Virus record (IMG/VR): IMGVR_UViG_3300009181_000438
Span: 1 to 20,764 of that record
Length of the DNA stretch: 20,764 nucleotides
Strand: one strand, 5' to 3'
Source: a virus
This document shows, piece after piece, positions 1 to 7,573 of this stretch; position 1 is the stretch's first letter; every line of letters starts with the position of its first letter. Both the position numbers and the translations under genes were made by a program. The notes under the pieces are model-generated. The model saw only the letters and a list, made by a program, of their open reading frames with translations, did no database searches and was not told where the DNA came from.

Positions 1-547
1 GATTAAACAAACCTTTCATGCCTTCAACCAAACCAGCATTAGCCGCAGGATTAACTGTTGCATAACGTGGTGACATTGTGGCAGCCGCTTCGTTTAACTT
101 TTGTTGAGCTTGCAACAAAACTAAAGAAGTTGAAGGTGTAGTGCCAGGTGTGCCAACAGTGTTACCAATACTTTGATACGCATTAGCAACGTCAGCATCA
201 ATAGAAGATGCCAATTGGCTAATACGAGGCTTTAACACGCGCTCTGCAAAGTCGTCCAATTGCATGGTGAGTTCAGCAGTTGTGAAGTTAACACCAATGT
301 GCTTTTGTGAAGCAACGCTTAGGGTTGTGTACTGTTCGTTGTCGTCTTGCACTTGCAAGGCGGCGCCGTCAGTTACCAAAGCGCGATCGGGTAAACGGAT
401 ACGGAGAGTTGAACCAATCTTTGCACCTTCAACAGCAAAGCTGTCGTCGTACTGACGGTTCACGTTACGGGTGAGCACTAGGTTGTTCTCAAGAATCTCA
501 AGAGCCTTTCTAGTGATCATGTCAATGGTAAGAATCGAATTACTCAT
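1..547 (-). CDS. Major coat protein, P22 gp5-like (3' end cut by window)
   Basis: The first 182 residues of a protein that runs off the left edge. It begins MSNSILTIDMITRKALEILE and continues with an N-arm followed by residues reading DDSFAVEGAKIGSTLRIRLP. This start resembles P22-type coat proteins (HK97 fold), which form the icosahedral shell. The Shine-Dalgarno AAAGGA lies about 9 bases before the ATG at 547. The gene follows a scaffold-like gene and a P22-type portal, the normal order for this head module. The call rests on recognition of the N-terminus plus context. The C-terminal half, including any insertion domain, is not in the window. Confidence 0.82.
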   Translation of the reverse strand, partial: MSNSILTIDMITRKALEILENNLVLTRNVNRQYDDSFAVEGAKIGSTLRIRLPDRALVTDGAALQVQDDNEQYTTLSVASQKHIGVNFTTAELTMQLDDFAERVLKPRISQLASSIDADVANAYQSIGNTVGTPGTTPSTSLVLLQAQQKLNEAAATMSPRYATVNPAANAGLVEGMKGLFN

Positions 548-568
548 GAAAAAAATCCTTTAAAAATT

Positions 569-1345
569 TTAGCGGGTTGCCTGCGCCTGCCATTTTTTCA
601 TTTGTCGTGCTCTTTCGGCTTCAATCCACTGCGAATCCGTCATGGTCTTGGTAGACCGTGGGTCCGTAGTGTCATAAGCAGGTGATCCAGTAGATCGAGC
701 AGTGACAGGTGAAATCGGTGCGGGTGCAGATGTCGTTCGTTTGACTGGTGGATTATCAGCCAGTTTGGCCTCAATCTTTCCAATCTCTTTTGCCTGACCG
801 AGTGGCGTCATGCGTGAGATGCGATCTGCCTCTTTAGGGTTGGAGCCAAGGTAGTAAGCTAACTCAGGGCCAACATCTGAAGATTGAATCGTTTCTGCCA
901 TCACGTTAGTAATTGGAAGTTTGGGATTGTACGCAACTTGTTCAAAGTCATCGTACTTAGTCCTAGCTTCTTCTTCAAGATCGTGATAACTCTCAAGAAC
1001 TGCGGATTGCTGTTTAGCAGCTTCACGTTTGGCGATTAGTTCTTCTGCCTTCTGTAAGGCCAATGCGTCTGCATAGGCTTCAGTAGACTCAAACTGATCA
1101 ACGGATGCTACGGGTGCAGCTCTTAAAACTTGCGTTTCCGCTTGTTTTTGCGCTTGTTCTCGTTCCCATTTACGTTGCTCTCTTGCAAGACGTTTGCCTA
1201 TGGCAGCATCTAATTCTTCTTGTGAGAAGGTTTTAGCAACTACTTCTGGCGTCTCCGGCGTTTGAACTTCAGTTGCAGGAGTGGCCGTCACTTCTGGGGC
1301 TGGCGCGGAGTCAACTTCCGCTAGGTTTTGGACTTCTTCAGTCAT
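569..1345 (-). CDS. Scaffolding protein
   Basis: A 258-aa soluble protein with an acidic, Pro/Thr/Val-rich N-terminus (about residues 1-35). A long charged helical stretch rich in Glu, Gln, Lys and Arg follows (about 40-115), including the segment FSQEELDAAIGKRLAREQRK. The C-terminus is basic (RARQMKKWQAQATR). Phage scaffolds are typically acidic and helical with a basic C-terminal coat-binding helix, and direct coat assembly inside the procapsid. It sits directly before the coat gene and after the portal. There is no good Shine-Dalgarno before the ATG at 1345, and two small hairpins occupy its leader. No protease motif is seen. The role is inferred from composition and position. Confidence 0.75.
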   Translation of the reverse strand: MTEEVQNLAEVDSAPAPEVTATPATEVQTPETPEVVAKTFSQEELDAAIGKRLAREQRKWEREQAQKQAETQVLRAAPVASVDQFESTEAYADALALQKAEELIAKREAAKQQSAVLESYHDLEEEARTKYDDFEQVAYNPKLPITNVMAETIQSSDVGPELAYYLGSNPKEADRISRMTPLGQAKEIGKIEAKLADNPPVKRTTSAPAPISPVTARSTGSPAYDTTDPRSTKTMTDSQWIEAERARQMKKWQAQATR

Positions 1346-1351
1346 GGTTTC

Positions 1352-1383
1352 GATTCTTTAGAATCCCTGGTGAACCTCACCAG
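1352..1383 (-). promoter_or_regulatory. Two tandem hairpins in the scaffold leader
   Basis: Between the 91-aa gene and the scaffold ATG lie two perfect inverted repeats. CTGGTGA (1367-1373) pairs with TCACCAG (1377-1383) across a 3-base loop. GATTC (1352-1356) pairs with GAATC (1361-1365) across TTTA. Neither is followed by a T tract on the coding strand, so neither looks like an intrinsic terminator. Their position just before a start lacking a clear ribosome site suggests control of translation or an RNA-processing site. That function is inference. Confidence 0.45.
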
Positions 1384-1388
1384 TACGG

Positions 1389-1664
1389 TTAATCAAATAT
1401 AACTGTTGCTACTGGGCTTGTTCCTCCCAATACAACATATAGTCCTTTGCTAAAGTATACACCTGCTTCGTCGCCTGGTAAAGGGTAATTACCTGGAGAG
1501 GCTGCAATGAATGTAGCAATCAATGTGGTGCCGCTAGTGCTGGCCGTGTTGGTGTCGTACACAGCAACAGTAGGCGCAGTGCCAGAACTGACAAAAATAC
1601 CTTTGAGTTTGCCCGCACCAACTTTTACCTGAGCAGTAGCAGTGAGAGCTTTATAATTTGCCAT
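1389..1664 (-). CDS. Small beta-rich putative head protein
   Basis: A 91-aa protein with no Cys, rich in Gly, Thr, Val and Ala. Alternating hydrophobic strands (KLKGIFVSS, TVAVYDTNTA, TTLIATFIAA, GLYVVLGG, VATVIFD) suggest a small beta-sandwich. A good Shine-Dalgarno (AAGGAAACATC before ATG) supports the start. It lies between the Dps-like gene and the scaffold in the head operon. Small beta-sandwich proteins in this position can be decoration or head-fibre components. No specific family is recognised, so the structural role is inferred from composition and neighbours. Confidence 0.7.
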   Translation of the reverse strand: MANYKALTATAQVKVGAGKLKGIFVSSGTAPTVAVYDTNTASTSGTTLIATFIAASPGNYPLPGDEAGVYFSKGLYVVLGGTSPVATVIFD

Positions 1665-1673
1665 GATGTTTCC

Positions 1674-2036
1674 TTATGCCAAGAATTTTAATTTATACAA
1701 GGTGCGGAGATAAATTTCAATGATATTGTCAATAAGCTGTTGCAATGACATATCACTTTTATCTACCACGTCATACCGAGCGTCTTCAATCTGCTTGAGT
1801 GAGTCTTCCAAGAACTCGATGATGTTAGCCGTTTTCTTTGCTGAATGCAAAGTAATTGGGCCTATTAAACCATGTCGTCCCTGATAGGATTCCGCAAAAT
1901 CATCTGCCGCACCGATAATTCGATCATAAAATATATTCAAGGCCATGTGTTTGCTAAAACTGCGGGTATTCAAATGTACTGAATGAGCAACATCACGGGC
2001 TAAAAATAAGAGTCCTAAAAAATCGGCTGCTTTCAT
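1674..2036 (-). CDS. Dps/ferritin-like helical protein
   Basis: A 120-aa, mostly helical protein. H18, H30, D45 and E49 have the same spacing as H51, H63, D78 and E82 of E. coli Dps, the ferroxidase ligands. The surrounding text (AHSVHLNTRSFSKHMALN, then DDFAE) also follows the Dps pattern. The residue matching Dps D67 is Asn34, so one ligand is changed. It is shorter than Dps (about 167 aa) and lacks a Lys-rich N-terminal tail. It resembles a phage family of unknown function that I recall as DUF5856. Its ATG overlaps the portal stop codon (ATGA), and AAGGA precedes it, so it is translated with the head genes. Iron oxidation or DNA protection is inferred from the motif only. Confidence 0.72.
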   Translation of the reverse strand: MKAADFLGLLFLARDVAHSVHLNTRSFSKHMALNIFYDRIIGAADDFAESYQGRHGLIGPITLHSAKKTANIIEFLEDSLKQIEDARYDVVDKSDMSLQQLIDNIIEIYLRTLYKLKFLA

Positions 2037-4234
2037 TGTGGCATTCCTTGTTGGGGTGGCATCTCTTGTTGGGGTGCGTATTCAGCAGACTCAGGCATCA
2101 TCTCAGGTTGTTCACGTCCAGGCATCTCGCTAATCAAGTCGCCTGATGTGATCATTCCATGCACAGTGCCTAAAACAATATCTTGAATTTGTTCAGGCGA
2201 CATAGACGCTTGAACCGCAGTTAAACGCTTAGTTTCAGCGTCAAATGCCTTGATTTGAGCCTCAAAGTCTTTGCGTTCTTGTTCTTGCATCTCAATGGAT
2301 TTGCCCACATTTTTGATCATCTGGTGCATTTGTTCCATCTCTTGACCCATGGCTTGAATCTGCTGTTCAGCCGCTTGCAACTCTGGTGGCTTGTCGCCGT
2401 CTTCCATGAGTTTGGGGTCAATCGTCTTAGCAAAGCGTTTGGCCATCTCTTGAGCGCCTGGCCAATCCATGTTTTTAACAAACAAGTCACCTGCCACTTG
2501 CCACAATTGTGGGTTACCCTGTAACAACTGAGCCATTGCTTCCAATGCCTCTTGGCGTTTGGTTGCATAGCCTGGACCTGTTGCCACTACAACGTCGTAC
2601 TTGCCAACATTGGGGTTGTAAACTTTTTCAATCACAATACCCATTTGGTCTGTAATTTTCTTGACGGGCTCTTGCTGAGTCGGGTCAATCTTGACCATGT
2701 TTGTCTCACCATCTAAGCCAATCACACGGGCAATACGCTGTGTGTCGTAAATCTTAGGGATCAGGTCAACAAGCTGGCGCGTAATGTGACGAACACCACG
2801 GGCTAAGTTGTCGCCGTAGTGGTATGTGCCCACATCGCCTTCACGTTGACGTGCAAGGATGGCTTTGCCGCTGCGCTCGTTGGAACCCATGCCTAAAGAG
2901 GCGTTGTATTGCCCTGTTGTGCTCTTAATGTCTTCAGATGCGCCCGCTTTGGCTTGCAACAAGCCGCTAGAAGCCATCGGGGGCTGTGCCCTAGACGGTA
3001 ACGGCAATGCCTGCCCTTGGCCGTCTGTAACGTCAGGATTAACTTCCAAATACGGCCAATTGGTCGTATTGGCTGTTTTCCATTGGTTCTCATAGCCTTC
3101 AAATTGACCGCCATAGCCAATAAACGGTGCTTTGGGCGCCAAAGCAAGCATCTCTGCCTCTTGGCTAACCCAGTAGTTGTACATACGCTGTGCGTCTTTG
3201 GCGTTTCTTACCAATCCTGACACATACAAACGACCGTCTACCTCATACTCATTACCAACGATGCGAACTATCGGGATGTATCTCCCCGCCCAATCACGTT
3301 CTTCAAGAATTTCATAGCCGTTAATCTTGCAGTATTTAATTTTGACACGATCAGATTCACGAGATTTTTTAGGTTTGCCATATATAGCTTTCAATTGTTT
3401 GTCCTCTGGCGTGCCTTCAAAAGCGGTCACATTGCCAGGGTACAGATTAAGGGTTGCAGTGTCGTGATCGACGTAATAATAGTCAGCAACGCGAATAGTG
3501 TCTTCAGTTAGCCATTGCGACAGATTTTGGTCGCCCACGCCTAGAGACTGCAATGTTGTAATAGGCGCAGAATCAGGGTACATGCGCATGTAGTCATCTT
3601 TACTAATATCCTCAGTTACAAAACACCATTTGGCGTCTGCTCCTGTAGGGTCTTGGATAGTCGGGTCCATGTACACGCTAAATGAGTTGCGTACACGGCC
3701 AATTTTGATGTCTTGCTCAAATGTGTCTGCATCGCAGTATTCGGTCAAGATTCGGATATAACCTTCGCCATAGGCAACTTGGTTTTCGCAGGCGGTGTCG
3801 TAAGCAACGTCGGCGTCCGAGATGTATTCGATGTGCCTGACCATGCCGTTGAAGACTTCGGCAACTTCAACGTCGGCGTTGTCATCGACTGGAATAACTT
3901 TGCCACTTGGGCGGTTTTGCCTTTGATCATTGGTCACCTGCTTGACGTGCTGGGGTAACTTGTTAATCGTCAGACATGGACGAGCGTTGATTGATTGGCC
4001 TTGCACCGCGCCGCGCGTTGCCAACACATCCGCTGGCCATTGCCATTGGTTGTCGGGTGAGCCCGCATAAAACTTTAAGTCGTCAATTTCATCTTCACGA
4101 CTTTCAGACAGCGCATCAATGGCTAAATTTAAACGCGAGCGAGCTGTGGCCAATATGTCCGAGCTACTCTTATCCTTAGCCGAACCACCGTTAGCTACGG
4201 CGCCTGCGGCGGCGATGCCTGTGTAATCAGCCAT
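2033..4234 (-). CDS. Portal protein, P22 gp1-like
   Basis: A 733-aa protein, close to the usual size of P22-type portals (about 725 aa). The dodecameric portal forms the DNA channel at one capsid vertex and docks the terminase. Recognisable portions include an N-terminal region with the segment RPCLTINKLPQHVKQVTNDQ, a central wing and stem region (for example NYWVSQEAEMLALAPKAPFI and SSGLLQAKAGASEDIKSTTG), and a C-terminal helical barrel-like coiled coil (about 620-680) followed by a Pro/Gln/Met-rich tail. Such conserved blocks are typical of the P22-like portal family. The ATG overlaps the preceding stop (TAATG), and the stop overlaps the next start (ATGA). It is full length with no sign of frameshift. 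Confidence 0.92.
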   Translation of the reverse strand: MADYTGIAAAGAVANGGSAKDKSSSDILATARSRLNLAIDALSESREDEIDDLKFYAGSPDNQWQWPADVLATRGAVQGQSINARPCLTINKLPQHVKQVTNDQRQNRPSGKVIPVDDNADVEVAEVFNGMVRHIEYISDADVAYDTACENQVAYGEGYIRILTEYCDADTFEQDIKIGRVRNSFSVYMDPTIQDPTGADAKWCFVTEDISKDDYMRMYPDSAPITTLQSLGVGDQNLSQWLTEDTIRVADYYYVDHDTATLNLYPGNVTAFEGTPEDKQLKAIYGKPKKSRESDRVKIKYCKINGYEILEERDWAGRYIPIVRIVGNEYEVDGRLYVSGLVRNAKDAQRMYNYWVSQEAEMLALAPKAPFIGYGGQFEGYENQWKTANTTNWPYLEVNPDVTDGQGQALPLPSRAQPPMASSGLLQAKAGASEDIKSTTGQYNASLGMGSNERSGKAILARQREGDVGTYHYGDNLARGVRHITRQLVDLIPKIYDTQRIARVIGLDGETNMVKIDPTQQEPVKKITDQMGIVIEKVYNPNVGKYDVVVATGPGYATKRQEALEAMAQLLQGNPQLWQVAGDLFVKNMDWPGAQEMAKRFAKTIDPKLMEDGDKPPELQAAEQQIQAMGQEMEQMHQMIKNVGKSIEMQEQERKDFEAQIKAFDAETKRLTAVQASMSPEQIQDIVLGTVHGMITSGDLISEMPGREQPEMMPESAEYAPQQEMPPQQGMPQ

Positions 4235-4413
4235 TATTTAATCTTGTTTAATACTTTGTCTACGGTTGCTTTGACATTGTTGCCCGATGGAATCGTGCCA
4301 TGACAATTAGCCGTAGGTGAATAAGTTTCTTTGTTACCGTTAGGCATCCCGCCGTTTTGAACTTTGGGTTCGCGAGAGTTAATCTTGTTAATCTGTTGGG
4401 TTGTAGATTTCAT
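4234..4413 (-). CDS. Small hypothetical protein, 59 aa
   Basis: A 59-aa polar, basic protein beginning MKSTTQQINKINSREPKVQN and ending in DKVLNKIK. It is rich in Asn, Lys, Thr and Gly, with one Cys and no membrane segment. Its ATG overlaps the preceding stop (ATGA), and its TAA shares one base with the portal ATG (TAATG). It is therefore bracketed by coupled genes, the main evidence that it is real. No family is recognised. Its place directly before the portal suggests a minor head or assembly role, but this is only context. Confidence 0.7.
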   Translation of the reverse strand: MKSTTQQINKINSREPKVQNGGMPNGNKETYSPTANCHGTIPSGNNVKATVDKVLNKIK

Positions 4414-4559
4414 TTTTTACCTTTGGACATGGGTTTTTGGGATGCACGTTTAACTGAATACGCTATTGCCACTGCTTGCTTAATAGGTTTGCCCGCAGCC
4501 ACTTCGGCTTTAATATTCTTGCGAAACGCTTCGGGGGACTTTGATTTAACGAGTGGCAT
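4410..4559 (-). CDS. Small basic protein, 49 aa (MPLVKSKSPEAF type)
   Basis: A 49-aa, strongly basic protein beginning MPLVKSKSPEAFRKNIKAEV, followed by an Ala/Ile/Val helix (KPIKQAVAIAYSVKR) and a Lys-rich tail. This short pattern recurs in environmental phage genomes near terminase and portal genes and has no known function. It follows the previous stop by one base and overlaps the next gene by ATGA. The high positive charge is compatible with nucleic-acid contact, but nothing direct shows this. Confidence 0.75.
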   Translation of the reverse strand: MPLVKSKSPEAFRKNIKAEVAAGKPIKQAVAIAYSVKRASQKPMSKGKK

Positions 4560-4560
4560 A

Positions 4561-4965
4561 TTATTGCGCGTGGATGATTGCGTAGTTGATCACAACAGCT
4601 TCGCTCAAAGTACCAGCAGTAATGTTTCGCAAAGTAATGGTGCAGCTACCGGCCAACATACTGCTGATCCAAGCGTTGTAAGCACCAGCAGTTGCGTTAG
4701 CACTGGCTACATTTATGATGATGACGTCTTTGGCAGTGATCAAATTGTTGGTCAACGTAAAAGTTACGTTAGTCAATGTGGTAAGCGATGCGCCGTTCAT
4801 CGTGATCTGGCCAGCAGACTTGTTCAGAGTCACACCAGTCGATTTGCTTGAGCTTTGCGTTACAGCGCCTTGGGCGGCAGTAGCGTATCCAATTTCTTGG
4901 GTTGCATAGCACGTTGAAAATTCGGGGTCAAGATATGCAACGCCAGTTGCTTGTGAATTAGACAT
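4561..4965 (-). CDS. Beta-rich phage structural protein
   Basis: A 134-aa protein rich in Thr, Ser, Ala, Val and Asn. It has repeated strand-like segments (KSTGVTLNKSAGQITMNGAS, TNVTFTLTNNLI, DVIIINVASANATAG, GSCTITLRNITAG) and ends in EAVVINYAIIHAQ. This looks like a beta-sandwich of the kind seen in phage head fibres, decoration proteins or virion-associated receptor proteins. The AAAGGAAAATAAGT before ATG is a good ribosome site. It lies between terminase and portal, among tiny basic proteins. I recognise the pattern from other phages but not a precise function. Virion location is inferred. Confidence 0.7.
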   Translation of the reverse strand: MSNSQATGVAYLDPEFSTCYATQEIGYATAAQGAVTQSSSKSTGVTLNKSAGQITMNGASLTTLTNVTFTLTNNLITAKDVIIINVASANATAGAYNAWISSMLAGSCTITLRNITAGTLSEAVVINYAIIHAQ

Positions 4966-4967
4966 AC

Positions 4968-5117
4968 TTATTTTCCTTTCTTTGCTGTTTTAGCAGAGTT
5001 TTTAAAATCTTTAGCAGTTGGAGCGCCTTTTGCGCCTACAGGGCGCATTTTCTCTTTACTGCCTGCTGCGATACGTGCCTGTTTTGCATGAATATTTGCG
5101 TAAAGTCCTGGCTTCAT
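4968..5117 (-). CDS. Small basic protein, 49 aa (KPGLYANIHAKQ type)
   Basis: A 49-aa, very basic protein beginning MKPGLYANIHAKQARIAAGS and ending KDFKNSAKTAKKGK, with about a quarter Lys or Arg. Short proteins with a near-identical start occur next to terminase genes in many tailed-phage genomes, function unknown. It is separated by two bases from the genes on both sides, so it is part of the same transcript. The 3' end supplies the AAAGGAAAA ribosome site of the next gene. The charge suggests binding to DNA or acidic protein, but this is inference. Confidence 0.75.
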   Translation of the reverse strand: MKPGLYANIHAKQARIAAGSKEKMRPVGAKGAPTAKDFKNSAKTAKKGK

Positions 5118-5119
5118 GG

Positions 5120-5374
5120 TCAACACTTCCATCTTTTAAGAGCTGCTTTAGCGCGTTCGCCATCTTTGGCGTTGGCCGCTACAGCGCCCATTCTTGCACA
5201 AAATGAATCTTTGCGGCCTTGATCGGCCTTGGTCTTAGGACTAGGTGCTGGCGCTTTAAGGTTAGAGCCTGTCTCACGGTTGTACTTTTCGCGCCCTTTG
5301 GCAGTTAACCCTGCGCCTTTGGCTGTAGATAGTTTCTCACCACGACCCACACTAAGAGATACACTTTTCTTCAT
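5120..5374 (-). CDS. DUF6321-like small phage protein
   Basis: An 84-aa protein when started at MKKSVSLSVGRGEKLSTAKG. Characteristic blocks are GLTAKGREKYNRETGSNLKA, then FCARM and ERAKAALKRWKC at the C-terminus. This matches a small basic phage family that I recall as DUF6321, often adjacent to TerL. I chose the ATG at 5374 because it overlaps the terminase stop as ATGA. An upstream in-frame ATG at 5386 would lie inside terminase. Two Cys (FCARM and the terminal C) are family features. Function is unknown; a packaging or head-assembly role is suggested only by position. Confidence 0.78.
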   Translation of the reverse strand: MKKSVSLSVGRGEKLSTAKGAGLTAKGREKYNRETGSNLKAPAPSPKTKADQGRKDSFCARMGAVAANAKDGERAKAALKRWKC

Positions 5375-6894
5375 GCGCCCATCCATCCAGTTGAGGCCGA
5401 GTTGCCATAACTAGCAACACGACGTGTAGGTTCGACATACTCACGGTGCGCAACAGGAAAAGCAAACGTCACCGCTATTGCATCCGCTGCGTCAGGTGAA
5501 GCCAGACCCCTTGATTTCATATCTTTTTTGCTTTCCAAAAAGATTGTTCCACGTGAATCAGGCTTCATCATAGGTGAAATCAAATCAGTTTTCAAGAACC
5601 GATCTGACGGAATACTAGCAGATTTCAACCATTCGCGCATCTCGCCCCACATCTGAGCTCGCATGTTACCGTACATAATCGGGTTTTTGGCCTTGTTGCC
5701 AAAATTTACACCTTTGATTTTATACCGCTGTTCTTTCAACCTGTCCACAATACCTGCACCCAACCCACCCTCATCAATTACAACCAAGGCGGGTTTAAAC
5801 TCTTCAATCGCCTCAATCACGTGACCCACTACAGTCATCGTGTCGTCCCCTCTGTGGCGCATAATCTTCACAATATCGCGCCCCTGTCTCACCGCTATCA
5901 CTGTTGCATCCGCGCCAAAGCGCGCAGGGTCTACACCAATAATAATGGGCGCTGACTGATCCTTGTACTTAACGCGTTTCATCGCGTCGTCCACAATATC
6001 AGCGCCAATGAACTGATCATCCCCCGCGTTGGGGAACATACCGTAGACCTCAACGTGCGCTTGCGCCGAGTCAGGCCCATACTCCGCAATAATCTGTGTA
6101 TAAACTTGTTTGTCTGTGCCTTCGACCTCGCGCGCGTCCACCACCTTGGTTGTCCAAAACTCGCGTTTGGAGTTAAAGCACTCGTAAAAGTACCCCGTGT
6201 TGCGCCTGGGGTTAGAAAACGCTAACCAAAAGCGGTTAGGTGTGTTTTCTGTAAAAAATCCACTGGTCACCGCCCAAATAGTGTCGTCAATACCGCTAGC
6301 CTCATCAAATATCACTAGCACACCATCAAAGTTGTGCACACCCGCGTACGCGTCGGGGTTCTCCGCCGACCACAGCCGCCCTTCCACGCCCCAGTAACGC
6401 GTGCCTTTTTTCAAATCGCGCTCAACCAGCTCAGTCAGCCATTTTGCAGGCGTCACCCGTGTGGCCGACACTTCAAACCAATGGCTGTTAATTGACATTG
6501 CCAACCACTTAGTAATCTCGGCCCACGTAATCGAGCGCAGTTGATTCTCACTGTTAGCAGAAATAATCGTAGACGAGCCAATCCGTGTAGCCGCCATCCA
6601 AATTGTAATCCAACTTACCAACGCCGACTTGCCAATACCACGCCCAGACGAGATAGCTTCTCTTAACGTATCAAAATCTGCTTTGCCGTTGTTGGCCTTG
6701 ATGTGCGAGGCCATGTCTTGCAAGACATCGCGCTGCCATTTGCGCGGTCCTGTGAAATGCTCTAGCGGCGTGCCTTTGACACCCCACGGAAACACAAACA
6801 TTACAAACGCCAACGGGTTGTCTTTGAGCGCAGGCGCCCAAAGTCTAGCCATTAACTCTTGTTCGTCTTCAGCGCTGTATTTGGTCGTTTGCAT
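5371..6894 (-). CDS. terL: Terminase large subunit (ATPase and nuclease)
   Basis: A 507-aa DNA-packaging motor. The ATPase half has a Walker A GRGIGKS (about 84-90) and a Walker B VLVIFDE with D197 and E198. The RNase H-like nuclease half shows VDPA with D322, VVIDEGG with D374, and SPDAADA near 467-472, supplying the metal-binding acids. It would cut concatemeric DNA and pump it through the portal using ATP. The gene overlaps the small terminase by 26 bases and runs into the next gene by ATGA. The length is normal for a complete TerL and no key residue is missing. Confidence 0.95.
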   Translation of the reverse strand: MQTTKYSAEDEQELMARLWAPALKDNPLAFVMFVFPWGVKGTPLEHFTGPRKWQRDVLQDMASHIKANNGKADFDTLREAISSGRGIGKSALVSWITIWMAATRIGSSTIISANSENQLRSITWAEITKWLAMSINSHWFEVSATRVTPAKWLTELVERDLKKGTRYWGVEGRLWSAENPDAYAGVHNFDGVLVIFDEASGIDDTIWAVTSGFFTENTPNRFWLAFSNPRRNTGYFYECFNSKREFWTTKVVDAREVEGTDKQVYTQIIAEYGPDSAQAHVEVYGMFPNAGDDQFIGADIVDDAMKRVKYKDQSAPIIIGVDPARFGADATVIAVRQGRDIVKIMRHRGDDTMTVVGHVIEAIEEFKPALVVIDEGGLGAGIVDRLKEQRYKIKGVNFGNKAKNPIMYGNMRAQMWGEMREWLKSASIPSDRFLKTDLISPMMKPDSRGTIFLESKKDMKSRGLASPDAADAIAVTFAFPVAHREYVEPTRRVASYGNSASTGWMGA

Positions 6895-7279
6895 CTATGA
6901 CTTCAATAACGCGCGTTTGCGCTTGTTGCAGTGCTTGCGTGATGGAGATGCGCTGATCCACTTCAACCGATATAGCTTGCTTGGCCACCCAGCCGTGTTG
7001 GTGCTTCAATATCTCAAGCGCTGCTTTAGAGTCGCCGTCGTTGGCTGCCTTGTGCAATATGCGTGACATCTCTATTTCGCCATCAGCTTTACCCTTAGCC
7101 TGGGCCATCTCCGCAACTGGGTCGAGTTGGCACAGTTGCCTATATTCGGTTGGCAACATGCCTGCCGCTAACGCAAGCGTATCGCCTTTGAGCCCTAACT
7201 TTGCGGCGTCATATATGCGTTGCAGTCGTGACTCAGTCGCAACAACTTGACGCGGTGTAAAAGGTAAACTTTGAAACAT
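6869..7279 (-). CDS. terS: Terminase small subunit
   Basis: A 136-aa, helical, Gln/Ala-rich protein immediately before TerL and overlapping it. The N-terminal half (about 10-60) has the look of a helix-turn-helix DNA-binding region (RLQRIYDAAKLGLKGDTLAL). A central oligomerisation-type stretch (about 58-95) and a C-terminal helix of Gln and Val follow. Small terminases recognise the packaging site on phage DNA and regulate TerL. The ATG at 7279 is the first possible start, because an in-frame TAA lies 9 bases upstream. No Shine-Dalgarno is visible, and an extended -10 box ends only a few bases upstream. The call depends on position, size and composition. Confidence 0.8.
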   Translation of the reverse strand: MFQSLPFTPRQVVATESRLQRIYDAAKLGLKGDTLALAAGMLPTEYRQLCQLDPVAEMAQAKGKADGEIEMSRILHKAANDGDSKAALEILKHQHGWVAKQAISVEVDQRISITQALQQAQTRVIEVIDANDQIQR

Positions 7280-7284
7280 GTGGC

Positions 7285-7293
7285 TTTATACCA
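7285..7293 (-). promoter_or_regulatory. Extended -10 promoter for the packaging/head operon
   Basis: On the minus strand TGGTATAAA reads as an extended -10 (TGn plus TATAAA). Upstream (7294-7318) is a nearly pure A/T tract that could act as an UP element. No convincing -35 is present. A start site about 7 bases after the -10 would fall at the TerS ATG itself. The promoter is predicted from sequence only. Confidence 0.45.
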
Positions 7294-7483
7294 TAAAAAA
7301 ATAAATAAAAAATAAATTGTTTGCAAGCCCTCCGTCGCTGTGACCTCGGTCGCTCGGCCCTTGGCCGGGGCCTCGAGCAAAAAGCCGATTTCCATTGGGT
7401 CAATTTGTCAAATTGTCAATCGATTTTATGCCGGCGCTTCGCGTCATGCGGCCGGCAGCCGCGTGCTAGTTGCTGGCGCCGCC

Positions 7484-7567
7484 GGCCGGTGGCCATGCGG
7501 CCATATGGCCATGCGGCCGGCGGCCGGTGGCCATGCGGCCGGCGGCCGGTGGCCATGCGGCCGGTGG
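7484..7567. repeat. GC-rich 22-bp tandem repeat
   Basis: The unit is GGCCGGTGGCCATGC followed by GGCCGGC. A first copy at 7484-7502 is interrupted by ATAT, creating the perfect palindrome GGCCATATGGCC (7499-7510). A partial unit follows at 7507-7521, then a full copy at 7522-7543 and a nearly full copy at 7544-7562. The block is almost pure G and C inside an otherwise AT-rich intergenic region and can fold on itself in many ways. It may be a packaging, origin or recombination site, or simple slippage expansion. Confidence 0.85.
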
Positions 7568-7573
7568 CATTGT

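Noticed and set aside
4357-4851. 164-residue frame on the plus strand
   Set aside because: It lies opposite three coupled minus-strand genes with good starts, has no ribosome site and no recognisable protein features.
7484-7567. CRISPR-like appearance of the GC repeats
   Set aside because: The units are contiguous with no unique spacers of 30 or more bases, so this is a tandem repeat and not a CRISPR array.
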